This document shows positions 24,157 through 36,700 of a stretch of DNA of 64,000 nucleotides, piece after piece. Position 1 is the stretch's first letter, and every line of letters starts with the position of its first letter. This DNA comes from Ditylenchus dipsaci (lineage: Eukaryota; Nematoda; Chromadorea; Rhabditida; Anguinidae): contig SADC01001227.1 in the NCBI GenBank assembly GCA_004194705.1, forward strand, positions 1,922,001 through 1,986,000. The letters run 5' to 3'. The notes beneath the pieces were generated by a model. It saw only the letters and a list, made by a program, of their open reading frames with translations, did no database searches and had not been told where the DNA came from. Position numbers and translations under genes: made by a program.

Positions 24157-25254
24157 GGGCTGTGCATGGGCCGGGTTTTCATCGGCCAGGCCCGCTGAGA
24201 AGCCCGTAAAAATTTCAAATATTGGTTCACAAGAAAAATTTTCTAGAAAAGTTTTTTAATGTTGTTAAGTTTTTATTTTCACTAAATATTGTTTGTATAT
24301 TTACATTGGAAGCATGTATTATAGATTTTTTATTGGGTGGCGCTAACAAGGGAACCTCGCGATTTTTTTCACTCGTTAAGTGGAGTTCGGTTTCATTGGA
24401 TAGCCAGTATGCGACTTCCAATTAAATTCGTTGAGATCTCGTGCCCGTAGGCCAAAAAGTTGGGATGAGAAGGCTAGTAAAGAATTGAAAAACCCCAAGG
24501 GCTTTATAACTAGGTCACAGGTTCGAATACTACTGGGTGCACATCCTGTTTTTACCCACCTTTATTCAGAAGTTTGGGTGTCAAAATGGTCATCAGCCTC
24601 TTAGCTATCTAACAAAATTGTCAGAGCAGGAGGAAATTAAAAAATTAAAGTAAAAAGAACAAGGTGTGCACCCAATATTATTTGAACCTGTGACCCAGAA
24701 AGTCCCTTTTGGAATTCAAAAATGCCTTGGTCTCCGCTGTGATTTTTCAATACTTTACTAGCCTTCTCATCCCAACTTTTTGGCTTATGAGAACAAGATC
24801 TCAACAGATTTGATTTAAAGTCGCATACTGGCTATCCAATGAGACCGAACTTTGATTTACGAATGAAAAAAAGAGTTCGCTAGGTTTCCTTGAAAGTAGG
24901 AAAAAATTCATGGTAAAACGCAAGAAAAGTCAATTTAAAACATCTTTTGGTTTTCATACAATGTTTTTCAACATGGACTTGGCAAAAACAGCCTCTATAT
25001 GCATTTTTGATCTCGAGTTTTGCTCGGAAATATGTCTAAGGTAAGTGAGTGTGCGCGTCTCTAACCTACCAAGCCCCTGCGCCCCTAGGGAAAAACTTTT
25101 TATTTTTTCCATTTCTCATCCTTTCCCCTCGAGGAAACGTAAATTTTGCGCTAGCGTGGGGGGGGGGCATTCTATAGTAAAGCCCATGAAATACCCCAGG
25201 CCGACCGGGCCGCGGGCCGCGAGATTGCAGGCCCGGCCCGTGCCCAGCCCTGCT
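24157..25254. mobile_element. 1.1-kb composite element with GGGCTGTGCATGGGCC-type ends
   Basis: Left end 'agggctgtgcatgggccggg', right end 'cccggcccgtgcccagccct'; GC-rich ends repeat the words gcccg / gggcc. Inside is a second palindrome: 'gtatgcgacttccaattaaa' with 'ttgggatgagaaggctagta' on the left, and 'tactagccttctcatcccaa' with 'aaagtcgcatactggc' on the right. Innermost is an inverted pair of tRNA-like pieces (24505-24545 and 24660-24700). At least three nested layers. Confidence 0.65.
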
Positions 25255-26538
25255 TAACTGTAAAAAAAGACTACCTGATACAAACGCACTACAATATTAA
25301 AATCATTAAATGACTGCTCTTTTTTTCTTTTTCGGAAATTATTAAAGTCGACTGCTGCTTTTTATGTGAAAATGAAATACAGAGAGGAAATGTGTGCACG
25401 CAAATACATATATTTAAGGTGGTACATCCGGCGATAGGGCGGTTACTGGGAAAATCTCTTCTATTCGCCGCGGATCCTAGTGGCAATTTCCTGGTCTTTT
25501 CCACCGGTTAAATTTTGGGGTGAAAAACCGGAATTTTTCCGCTAACTGCCCAATGGTCAGTTGGAAAAGCGCTATTTTAAACTTCTTTAAAAAAAATACT
25601 TGAGTTTTTTTGCGACATGCTGTATACCAAAAATAACCATGGAATGGAATAACCATGGGTATATCTGAGGAGGTGTTTTGGAGGGGGAAGGGGGGGGGAA
25701 GGTTAAAACCGAGCAGCGCCAAAATATCTATACCAAGAAGATTACTGGAAAGCCTTTCGAGCAAATCACGAATTACTCTCTACCAAATTTTATTTTGTTA
25801 AAGAAAAAGATTTGAATTATGAAAGTGTGAGGTCTCATTCACATATCAAAAATGTGGGAAAAATTGGACAAAAGTTGATGAATTCGGTTAACTAATATAT
25901 TATTTTGACAAATTATTTTCTTTCGCAAAAAGCTGTTAGATAAAAAATGCATCAAAGAAATTAAAGGTTTCATCGACCACTTACCTGAGAACAAAAGTTT
26001 GAACTCGTGTCACTTCCCAGCTCTAATTTGTAGTGGTTCTGCGAAAACAAAAAATGACACTGTGATTTGCATATATTGGAAGTCTGGTGCCAGAAATACT
26101 AGTTTCCGTGTCATTTCTTCAAAATTTTAATTAAACTTAAGTTATCACGTAAAGTTTAAATAAAAAAACTTTTGCATTTATGCTTTTGAAAGGTTATGTA
26201 AATAGATTAGCATTAGAAACCACTTGGAAGACCTCCTACTGTGCTTGGGTACATTTTTATTTCACAGGAACAGACCACCCAATTAATCAAATAATTTTGG
26301 TTTAAAAGTCTTGTATTTGTCATGAATACAGCCATTTTTGTGTGAGATATTTGCCTTTGTACTTGACCGCATTTCTTTAGCTATTTCGTATGGCTTTTTA
26401 ATTTCTTAATTTGTTTTCATAGTTGTGTTTTTTGGGCTTTCACAGTAGTTTTAATTTCCTTGTTGTTTTATTATTTGAATTGTTTTATTCAAAACATTTT
26501 AGGATTTTAACTTTTTGGGCAAAAGCGTTGCAGTGATA
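25255..26538. other. Intergenic, upstream of the SRT gene
   Basis: No gene seen. An A- and T-rich stretch without strong repeats precedes the receptor start. A G-rich run is at 25680-25700. Confidence 0.35.
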
Positions 26539-29500
26539 ATGAATGCATACTTTTTTCAACAAGATTTCTATGCAACTCGCTACAATTGCAGTGCTTACAG
26601 TCAAGAAGAGTGGCAGAGCTTTGGAAAGAAGAAACCATTTCTAGGAGCATGTTTTATAATGATCGGTGTCGTAACACAAGTTTGTTTTTTTATTTAATTG
26701 ACACGCTGGCCTACTCTGAGACTAAACCTAAGTCAGAGAGAGACGCCGAAAGGGGGGGGGGGGTGGGTCGGTTAGATATATGTTGGGGGTCTATCGAGTA
26801 CTAGGCGTATATTTCGAAGTGAGGTCTAAAAGAATATGATTTTGTGAAAAAATTAAAAAATCAACAATCAAAATTAGCAAAAACAGTTTTTTTTTATTTC
26901 TTCGTTATTAGTTTCTTTTTGCTGTTAGGAAACTTTTACTAGTTTTCAAAAGAGAAGATTCAGAAAAGACGAAGCGTAAACTGTTCCTGAGATCCGGAAT
27001 TAAGATCACTGCAGAAATCCTGTAAAGATGGCCCGGAACATTTTTGAGTCAAAACCATAATCGCCAATCTTTTTTTGAATTTTTCAATTTTGTTAAAGAT
27101 ATTCAGTGTCATGCTATTAAATTCTGCGTTAGAGGGCCGAAAAAAGTGTGTCAAATGCTAATGGCTCAATTTTGAAATCCCCCATCAGAAGACTGAATAC
27201 TCTCCTCAAATTTACTTTTTTTCACCATCAAATTTTTTATTGCCATTTTTTGTATTTTTGTTATCATTTTATAAAAGTTCATATATTTTTTTGTAGCCCG
27301 GGATCCCTGGATCATATTATGTACCGTAAATCTTCCAATAAGGCCCTACCTCTTGAGAGGTGTTGAAAAATAAGGCCCCACCTCAAATAATGCCTAGTAA
27401 GGACAAAAAGGCATCTTCTAATAAGGCCCCTCCTTCTAATAGGCCCCACCTCCAAAGAGGGGTTGAAAAATAAGGCCCTATGAATCCTTATTAGAAGATA
27501 TACGGTATGTGTAAAAACACAAGAAATTTTTAGAATGATAACGAAAACTCAAAAAAATGGCAGATTTAAATTTAAAATTATACAAATAGTTTGGACTTCT
27601 GGTTTTATCGCGAAAAATTCCGGGTCCTCTCTAAAATCCTGTACTGCTGCCAATGCTAATGTCAAAATGCTGCTAACTAAAGTAATTGCCCAAGAATGAT
27701 AACGTTTTTTAGGTAATCTATGTACCTTTTTTGTTCGGCATGATGCAGAAAAAGTTCAGAGACATGTCATGCTACAAAATAATGTTTTACCTTGGAATAT
27801 GTAACTTTGTTCATATTCAGTTCTCAATACTCATTGAAAATCATTTAGTGGACGTGGGCAACATCGTTGGTGGGACTTTAATTACTGGCTATTTGACTTG
27901 GCATGGCGCTGTCTTGTGAGTTCAAATTAATTTTTTGAATTGCTTTTTATACAATTTATAATTGTAGTTGTTCTCATCCCGGATTAATATATTTTGCCGG
28001 ATGTTTTGGAGTTGGTAGGTCACAAACTAACAATTTAAAAGAATCAATTGAAGTTGCAATTTATTCAAGCTAGTTGGTGTGCAGCTTGTTTAACTTGCGT
28101 CCTGCTGGCCTTCAATCGATGTGTGGACTTTGCTAGATCTGATTTGTCAGATACTATGTTTGGTGGCTACAAAACCTGGATTTGGCTTCTACTGCCCACA
28201 GTCTATTTTCTTGCGGTTTCTTTTTATGAAATGCCGGTGATCTACAACTCTGAATTCGTAGCCTGGTTTTATGATCCATTTATCGGTGTTCCCATCCACT
28301 ACGATTGTGAGCTCGAATACGTGCTTTTTTTTTTGACTAACAGCAAATAACTTTTAGATGATTATTCCAACACCACCCATGCCATCAACAATATAGCTGT
28401 AATTTTTATTCTGTGTGCAGAAAATGCATTTCTTTGCCACAACATTTTCAAGCTTTCGGGACATTTGTCCTCTTCGATCAAACGCAAAAGACAGGTAACT
28501 AATTGGATGGGTAGAAAAATTCCCGCTTTTCACTGTGAATCGCCTTTTTGTCTGGAATATTGCGCTTAGTTTTAAAATAAATTTTCTTCTTTTCTACTCT
28601 TTTGAAAATAACTTTTTCAAAAACGTTTTTCACTATCATGTAACCCCAGGTTAAAATTAAAATTGTAGAATATGAAAAACAGATATTTACATATTAACAC
28701 TAGAACGGTCGAGCGGCCACTTTGTGCAGTTGGAGTCAGTTTTCGACGCTGATTCCGAATATGGTCACAGAATTTGCTAATTCGTTGTTTTGAGGTGGTA
28801 AACACCCCTTTGAATTTTGGACACCAAAAATCAGTAACAGCTCGATAGTTTTACTTGTTACTCGAGAAGTATTTAATCGTGAGTCAAGCTTGATAGCTTG
28901 TTTGAAAGCTGAAATTCCGGCCTTTCTAGCTGTATATTACACACGGGTTGGTTGCAATAAAAAGTGTGTTTTTTAAAGTCTTTCAAAAACATATTCAAAT
29001 TTTCAAATTTTAAACATCTAGAAAAAAGTGCTTGTATTTTTATTATAGAGACACCACTCAAAAATCGGATACGATAGGAAGAAAGAGCAGACAAAACTGG
29101 GTCTAGAACGTCTATTTAAAAAAAAGTTCGTTAGTTATTTGCTTGGTAAATTTACATCAAACAAAATTGTTGCAAAATTCGAAAAAAATAAAACCGCGAT
29201 TTGATCGAATTCAAATATTTTTATGCATCACAAATTTCAAAATACACAACAAAAATGCAACCAGAACATTTATTTGCAGTGATCACATTTAGAAACTTCT
29301 TTCTTTGACCGGTGAAGTTCGCAGTAAGGCCTATGGCATTTTGAGCATTCTTTTTGGCATCTTTTGTCGCAGGCGTAGCATCGTCCCTTGGCAAATATAA
29401 GCTTTGACTGACTTCTTGTTGTCATTGAGTGTAGCGTCCGGCGATCTTGACGAGCGAGATTTTTTCAATGAACCTCTGCAGGTAAAAAACTTATCAGAAG

Positions 29501-32500
29501 CATAATTATGGTAATGTATTTTAGAATGGTAAAGTGCAGTTTGTATTCCGTCAGAGGGAAACTCTTTTGAAGTTCCAAGTTAGAGATACAAAGCAAGTTT
29601 CGCTCTACTCCACAGCTCACCACAAAAAAGAAATGGATAAATCAGGGAGGCCAAAGATGATCGCTGTTTACAATCAAACCAAATTCGGTGTCGATATCTT
29701 TGATGAAATGATCAATGGGTATTCTTACAAGCCCGCAACAAGACGCTGGCCGCTCCGACTTTTTATGGGCTTAGTTGTGGATGGGGGCGCGCAAAATGCC
29801 TTTGTATTGATGGGGAAAAGCAACCAAGACGCGACTTCCTGCACATTTATCCGATCAGCTAATGGATGGTTTGAAGAAAGAAAGGAGCAAGGAGAAAGGA
29901 GGTCACTGGAGCACAAAAGAATTTGGAGAAATATCAAACTTATATGCAAGGTATATTTAGACCAAATGTGTATAAATTTATCATCTATCTATAGCGTTCA
30001 CGCGAAAATGGTCTCATCCGCCAAGCTTGAAGAAGAGCATTGCTACATCTGCAGATCAACAATCCGTGGGTCAAAGATTATTAGCTGTGGAAGTTGTCAA
30101 AAGCCAATTTGTGAAAAGCATGCAGTGACGAAGACCATTTGTATATCCTGCGATGAGACCGCTCGTCAAGATCGCCGGACGCTACACTCAATGACAACAA
30201 GAAGTCAGTCAAAGCTTATATTTGCCAAGGGACGATGCTACGCCTGCGACAAAAGATGCCAAAAAGAATGCTCAAAATGCCATAGGCCTTACTGCGAACT
30301 TCACCGGTCAAAGAAAGAAGTTTCTAAATGTGATCACTGCAAATAAATGTTCTGGTTGCATTTTTGTTGTGTATTTTGAAATTTGTGATGCATAAAAATA
30401 TTTGAATTCGATCAAATCGCGGTTTTATTTTTTTCGAATTTTGCAACAATTTTGTTTGATGTAAATTTACCAAGCAAAATAACTAACGAACTTTTTTTTA
30501 AATAGACGTTCTAGACCCAGTTTTGTCTGCTCTTTCTTCCTATCGTATCCGATTTTTGAGTGGTGTCTCTATAATAAAAATACAAGCACTTTTTTCTAGA
30601 TGTTTAAAATTTGAAAATTTGAATATGTTTTTGAAAGACTTTAAAAAACACACTTTTTATTGCAACCAACCCGTGTGTAATATACAGCTAGAAAGGCCGG
30701 AATTTCAGCTTTCAAACAAGCTATCAAGCTTGACTCACGATTAAATACTTCTCGAGTAACAAGTAAAACTATCGAGCTGTTACTGATTTTTGGTGTCCAA
30801 AATTCAAAGGGGTGTTTACCACCTCAAAACAACGAATTAGCAAATTCTGTGACCATATTCGGAATCAGCGTCGAAAACTGACTCCAACTGCACAAAGTGG
30901 CCGCTCGACCGTTCTAGTGTTAAAATGAATGGACCTGAACCGAAAACTCACTTTTTTCCAGTGCGTAAATATTTTTTTTTTTGAAATAATGTAGTTACGT
31001 GTTATATTTCATCAGAAAAACAAGATCCAGGGCTACATCTCTGTAAAGTATTTAGCCCGTGTGGGTCAACATTTAAAGACTTTTTGTCCTACTTTTTCCA
31101 TAAATTCAATTTTTAATAGTTTTTATGTTGACGGAGTAAAAAAAGCTCTCTGTTACGTTGTGACGGAGGATCTCGGCTATCGTTTGAAAAAAAAATTGTC
31201 ACGAGAACAAAATTTCCGGTCGGAGTAATAGAGATTTTCAAATTAGGATACAAATTAGCAACCGATGTGTGGACTTTGCTAGATCTGATTTGTCAGATAC
31301 TATGTTTGGTGGCTACAAAACCTGGATTTGGCTTCTACTGCCCACAGTCTATTTTCTTGCGGTTTCTTTTTATGAAATGCCGGTGATCTACAACTCTGAA
31401 TTCGTCGCATGGTTCTACGATCCATTTATCGGTGTTCCCATCCACTACGATTGTGAGCTCGAATATGTGCTTGTTTTTTTGACTAACAGCAAATAATTTT
31501 AGATGATTATTCCAACACCACTCATGCCATCAACAATATTGCTGTAATTTTTATTCTGTGCGCGGAAAATGCTTTTCTTTGCCACAACATTTTCAAGCTT
31601 TCGGGACATTTGTCTTCTTCGATCAAACGGAAAAGACAGGTAACTAATTGGATGGGTAGAAAAATTCCCGCTTTTCACTGTGAATCGCCTTTTTGTCTGG
31701 AATATTGCGCTTAGTTTTAAAAATAAATTTTCTTCTTTTCTACTCTTTTGAAAATAACTTTTTCAAAAACATTTTTCACTATCATGTAACCCCAGGTTAA
31801 AATTAAAATTGTAGAATATGAAAAACAGATATTTACATATTAAAATGAATGGACCTGAACCGAAAACTCACTTTTTTCCAGTACGTAAATGTCCTTTTTT
31901 GAAATAATGTAGTTACGTGTTATATCTCATCAGAAAAACAAGATCCAGGGCTACATCTCTGTAAAGTATTTAGCCCGTGTGGGTCAACATTTAAAGACTT
32001 TTTGTCCTACTTTTTCATAAATTCAATTTTTAATAGGTTTTATGTTGACGGAGTAAAAAAAAGCTCTCTGTTACGTTGTGGCGGAAAATCTCAGCTATCG
32101 TTTGAAAAAAATTGTCACGAGAACAAAATTTCCGGTCGGAGTAATAGAGATTTTCAAATTAGGATTCGGAAAATCCGGACTACGAAAAGACCGGAGCAGA
32201 GTTTATTTAAATTTTTTATATCAAGAGGAATTGAAAACTTGGCAGTCAAATTTCTAATTATATTTGTAAGCAAATCGAATACACTGAGCACGATTACGTT
32301 GTCAGAATTGAGATATTGTCTGCCAAAAAAATTGGCTCTCCAAAAAAATTAGTTATGTTTTTCACCATCTAAAAAAGTTAGCCCAAGGTCATGTACTACT
32401 GCTCAATTTTTTGGGTTCTATTTATTTTTCGATTGATTATATTAATGAGTTCAAAAATACGCCTGTGCTCCCCAGTGATGGTATGAATGTCATGAAAAAT

Positions 32501-32772
32501 TATATAAAAAACAAAGAAAAAAACTTATTTTCAAAAATAAAGCGAGGAATTTAAGACAAAAAGGGGGGAGATTTAAGAAGATAGGCGGCAGTTATATCCA
32601 ATTATATCCTAACTGGTTGTTATGCAAAATAAATTAAATAAAAATGTTTTTCCAGTTTATAATCCAAACACTTATCATATGTGGTCTGATAGTGCTTGCC
32701 TCAGCTGTCTACGTCTACATGAACTACTTTTACGTTCCCTTGTGGCTTCCGACAGCTGGAGCTTTAGCCTAG
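26539..32772 (+). CDS. SRT-family nematode chemoreceptor (seven-transmembrane), truncated at TM7
   Basis: Nematode-specific serpentine receptor of the Srt type, expected in sensory-neuron membranes. Exons: 26539-26679, 27713-27915, 27968-28014, 28070-28306, 28358-28494, 32656-32772; all phases agree and no frameshift is seen. Family marks: YNCSAYSQEEW near the N-terminus, VIYVPFLFGMMQ then SCYKIMFYLGICNFV, GAVFCSHPGLIYFAG, SWCAACLTCVLLAFNRCVDF, TWIWLLLPTVYFLAV, then VAWFYDPFIGVP, YSNTTHAINN, and FIIQTLIICG with YVYMNYFYVPLWL. The start ATG at 26539 gives the usual short N-terminus. The frame stops at 32772, about 294 residues, where the family normally continues into TM7 (about 40 residues more), so the receptor is truncated or a last exon is unseen. 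The 4.2-kb last intron holds a second copy of exons 4-5 and a piggyBac element. Confidence 0.85.
27322..27506. mobile_element. TACCGTATT-family miniature element, copy 4 (word AAGGCCC)
   Basis: In intron 1 of the SRT gene. Ends 'taccgtaaatcttccaataa' and 'ttagaagatatacggta'. The word 'aataaggcccc' or close variants occurs six to seven times, twice within the phrase 'gttgaaaaataaggccc'. Confidence 0.75.
28698..30919 (+). mobile_element. piggyBac-like element with duplicated TTAA, rearranged into a fold-back
   Basis: 2,222 bp between TTAA at 28694-28697 and TTAA at 30920-30923. Ends 'cactagaacggtcgagcggc' and 'gccgctcgaccgttctagtg'. The homologous segment 31840-31843 shows a single TTAA with the same flanks (atttacata / aatgaatgg): an empty site. 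The left 759 bp (28698-29456) is a near-exact reverse complement of the right 759 bp (30161-30919), including an inverted copy of the transposase 3' coding end. The 5' part of the transposase is therefore gone and replaced by an inverted copy of the 3' part. Confidence 0.92.
29525..30346 (+). pseudogene. piggyBac transposase, C-terminal part only
   Basis: Open frame of about 270 residues; the exon probably begins after 'tgtattttag' at 29524. It contains VSLYSTAHH, then PKMIAVYNQTKFGVDIFDEM (the GVDxxD segment with a late catalytic Asp of DDE_Tnp_1_7), then RRWPLRLFMGLV and QNAFVL. The C-terminus carries a cysteine-rich zinc segment in two halves: CYIC...C..C...C..H...C..C and CYAC...C..C...C..H...C..C, ending at 30346. 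The N-terminal half with the first catalytic Asp is missing, so this copy should not be autonomous. Confidence 0.88.
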
Positions 32773-32906
32773 CAAACGCCTGAAAAAGATATGTTCAAGT
32801 AGGCATTCACAGCGCTAATTACCCTTTTAGAGACGTTTGTTTAAGAGACATTTGAGACAAATGTTCATTAGAAAATATTTATAAAAAGTTCACAAAGATA
32901 TTGCTG
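32773..32906. other. Short 3' flank of the SRT gene
   Basis: No polyadenylation signal stands out. A TM7-coding exon was looked for here and downstream to 33750 and not found. Confidence 0.3.
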
Positions 32907-32914
32907 GTTGAAGG

Positions 32915-33193
32915 CAGGGCTTTAAAAACATCCGGAAGATACATCCGGATGTGGATGTTTACATCCGAAACATCCACATCCGGCGGATATGGATGTGGAT
33001 GTCGGATGTCAAAAAAATTTGAATCGGATGTCAGCGGATGTTTTCATTGATTTTTCATGGATTTTTCAGATGTTTTCGGATGTTTCGGATGTCAAAAAAT
33101 TCACATCCGGATGTCAAATGTGGATGTGGATGTCAAAATTTTTTTTGGCCGGATGTGGATGTAGGATGTCAAAAAAAAATTTTTAAAGCCCTG
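32915..33193. mobile_element. hAT-like miniature element packed with GGATGT words
   Basis: 279 bp with ends 'cagggctttaaaaa' and 'tttttaaagccctg'. The 8-bp duplication GTTGAAGG flanks it at 32907-32914 and 33194-33201, as expected for hAT insertion. The inside is about twenty copies of catccg / ggatgt(c) in both orientations. No coding capacity. Confidence 0.88.
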
Positions 33194-33755
33194 GTTGAAG
33201 GGTCTGTTAAAAATTTGTCCACGCCGATTCAAAAATTCTCCCGGATAATTTAACTTCTGTACAAATTTTTTAATTAGGTTTATAACAAAAATATAAATAG
33301 TATGAAATTCTGGGCCTTGTTTTGTTAGAAACCAAGCTAAAATTCCGCACAAAAATTTTTTGAATTAGAGGTCACAAATTTTAAAGGCGTCGGTAGATTT
33401 GTGAAAATGATCGAGCAGATTGATTTCGGGCATAATTTGAATGTGGGTACCTTAAAAGAGAATAAATTACACGAAATGTGGTAAAAGTCGAAAAAAACTG
33501 AAGCTCCAACGGGTAATGTAATGTCTAATGTAATGTCTACATAATGTCTAAGTAAATAAAGTTTGAATTATTGCCACAAGAGCACACCATAATCCTTCTG
33601 TATTGTGATGAGTAATTAATTTCACACAGCTAACAACTTGTAAAATTGATTTAGTCTCAAAGTCTTAGTCAAAGTCTTGATTCCACTTTCTGCTGCGGAT
33701 TTCTCATTTTTTGTTCATGTTCTGTTAAATTAATTAATTAATATTTTTCAGCAAT

Positions 33756-36700
33756 ATGGGTCACAACTGTGGGTGTGGCTGTAGAGGGCGATTTGCCTTT
33801 AGGAATATGGACAGGAAATGCATTGATATATACTTGGATTGGGAGGATTTGGAAGGCAGTGAGCAGCAGCAAGTACAAGTGGAAGGTGGATGGCAGGTAG
33901 AGTAAATTTTTCAGCAGAATTTAAAAACATAGAAGATTGGAGCTTTAAATCAAAATCTAATACCATTTCGAACTTGAGCCAAAAAATACAAATTTGAAAA
34001 AAAAATTGATGCTCTATATTATTAATAGATTAACAAAGCATTTCTTCAAGACATCCCTACAACAATCTCTGGATCTGGACTTAAGATGTGGAATCGACTA
34101 AAAAGTGCTTGGGATCAGAAAAAAGCAGCATTCCATCTGCAGAAGAGAACACAGGTATTTTAATATTTTTTGTATTAAAAGCATTTAAATTTTGCTACTT
34201 GGAAAAAATTTTTGGCTTGAAAAATTCAAAAACCTTTACATAGTATTTAAACTGTGTCTGTGCGCTTTTTGAATTCCCGCAAAATTTTTTTTGGCCTATT
34301 TATATCATATTCACTCTGATTTTATGAATAATGTCTGGAGTGAGAAATGGAATACAAATCAAAATAAAAAGCACTTGTTTTTAAGCCGAAATATGACTTT
34401 TCCAACTTTCTGACATATGAGGTACCTATTCTTAACTCAATGAAGGAGTTGTTTGTGTCCATGCCTCAAGGCTACTTGGCCAAAATCCACCCAAACTCCG
34501 TGTGCGGCGCAAAAACCATTGTCTGGAGATATATTCAAGGAGCAAATCGCCAGTCCTTGATAGAATTCATGACAGTCAACAAGGGCTGATGACCAACTCC
34601 TTCTACCTGGCATATAATGGTCGACTTTTACCAGATGGCGAGTTGAATCTGCCTGATTCCGCTTACTTAACAATGTTCATACGACTTTTGGGCGGAGCAA
34701 AGCTGGGCAAATTTTCTTTTTGCCTTTTTTTGATGGACTTAATCATAGTTTGTATTTCAGATATTCCAGAAACACTATCAGAAGCTTATGATGCAGAATT
34801 CTGTCTGCTCACTGAACTGCCAGCTACAAACACAGGCTCATTTTTCTACATGCCGGTTGCGCAGTTTGCGAAGATGACCACAGACGCAAAGATGAATAGT
34901 TTGACAAGGTGCAGAGTAGAATGGGGCTCTTCGTTGAGGTTAAGCGAAAACATTTACAAATTTTTGTCACTTTTTTGTAACTTTTCTTACAGACAGTCCT
35001 TGCTGGCAGCTTACAATAACCCACCAAATTGGGGATATGGATGTCATGAACGGGTCTTCTCTTCGGCTATTCAGGGATCGTTTCAGGCGTTTTATGACCG
35101 CTTAAATCAGAGTAGACGACCACTTGCGAATCTTATGTTTTGTAGACTTGGCAAAAGTAGAGGTATATCTAGTGATTTTGCTTTATTTGACTCGATTTGA
35201 AAAAAAAATTGTTTAGTCACTAATGCAGTTGAGCCAGTGTGTGGTGCTGATGTCCAAGTTGTCTTTGATGCAGGTGAGGATATCAATGGTCGAGTTCTGG
35301 TCAGAATCCAGATGCCAATATTCAAGATGTCGTTTCTGTGAATGACGTTGAAGGTTTGTGTGTTTGATAGTTAACAAGTTCACAGTTAGTGAAAAAGTTA
35401 ACTGTGAACCATCGAGCAAAATTTCCGATTTATTTTCTCATAAAGGTGATCGAGTCTGGAAGTTTTCTATATTACACAGCACTGAGAGGATTCTCTCACG
35501 CATATAAATTCAAGCCTAACTTCCAGACTCGATCACCTTTATGAGAAAATAAATCGGAAAATTTTGCTCGATGGTTCACAGTTAACTTTTTCACTAACTG
35601 TGAACTTGTTAACTATGTATTTGAGTAAGTGCTTATGTTGTTTCAAGGATAAGTGTATTTTGTATGATTTTGGGTGATTCAATCTGGTTAAGTCTAATCC
35701 CGGTTTGACTGTTATTTTATTTAGATGCTCACTCAAATTCACAACCAAGGCCAGTCTTTGCGGATTATCAAGGAAACCAGGTTAAAGTAGTGGAAGAAGC
35801 TGACGGTAGGCGCATTTGGTTGAAGATCATATTGAAGATGCGCGCTACAGGCCTTTTTATCACTACATGAACAGAGATAGAGTGGTTTTTAAGTGCCTAG
35901 GTTGTAATAAGTGAGGAAAAAGAACACAAAATATCAAACTTATAATTTTTCAATTTCAGGCAGACACTAAGAGATGGGTGCAAAATACCCAGAGTAATAG
36001 CAAAAAATGGAGGCTATGTGGTTAGCGATGTTAGCCACAGCCCTTATTGCTTAGCCGGAGAGTTGCAGATTAGTACTGGACGAGAGATGAAATTCAGGTT
36101 AAAATTTCGAAATAATGATGAATTAATATAAGTTGTTTTAAGAACCTTTATTGCACCTCGCTCGTTTTACAATGACAGGTGGTCTTCGATTTTTATGCAT
36201 AAGATGGTGTGCCATGCAATTTCGCCTATAACATTGTTGATTTGGTATTTCCACAAGTTGGTCTGCTAAGTACCGCCAAAACGAAGCGGAAAAAAAATTG
36301 CGCCTGGTATTTTTTAATATTTATCTCAGGTTCTGTGTATCTCATATAGAGATATTTTTCAGAGAAGCGGTCAATCGATCTTGTATGCTTTTGGTCAATC
36401 TACGTGGACAGGTGATTTGGATAGGAATTAGCAAGGACAAACAATCCTGGGGAAAAAGAAAAGGTATGCACTCCCATCATTTCCTACGTCACTCGCCGCA
36501 TATCTTCTCTGTCATTCTTACACAAGATTGTCACATAGAAGAGGTCAAAATTGGGAATACCTAACAATGATTTGCGAAGGTGAAAAAATTAGTTTGTATT
36601 ATATTTAAACTTATTTCTGTTTCAGATTTGAATAAACGTATGATTCCACCTAAAACTGTGGAGTTACTCCAAATGGAGAACAACGAGTATCCACCCATGC

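Larger units (their letters stand above)
28117..32165 (+). repeat. Tandem duplication (about 0.9 kb unit) of SRT exons 4-5 and flanks
   Basis: Copy A is 28117-31250 (interrupted by the 2.2-kb insertion at 28698-30919 plus one TTAA); copy B is 31263-32165. Both start at 'cgatgtgtggactttgctag' and end at 'gattttcaaattaggat'. Divergence is a few percent. In exon sequence I count 11 differences, four in exon 4 and seven in exon 5, and every one is synonymous. The exon 5 copies (28358-28494, 31503-31639) have identical phase and length, so either could join exon 6. The partial exon 4 of copy B (from about 31259 to 31452) does not fit in phase behind exon 3. Confidence 0.9.

Noticed and set aside
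28873..29094. Identical open frames on both strands (28873-29094 minus and 30523-30744 plus)
   Set aside because: They are the two arms of the rearranged piggyBac element, not genes.
31259..31452. Copy B of SRT exon 4 as an in-frame alternative exon
   Set aside because: Its only acceptor leaves one base before the first codon while exon 3 needs two, and it lacks the first 47 bases of the true exon.
32989..33253. Open frames rich in MDVDVGCQ / SGCQMWMWM
   Set aside because: Translation of GGATGT words inside the hAT-like element; no coding constraint.
34502..35200. Reading 34502-35200 as one uninterrupted 232-codon exon
   Set aside because: Internal GC-AG and GT-AG introns with exact phase fit (34707-34760 and 34939-34992) and low-complexity hydrophobic translations argue for splicing, although retention of the first is possible.
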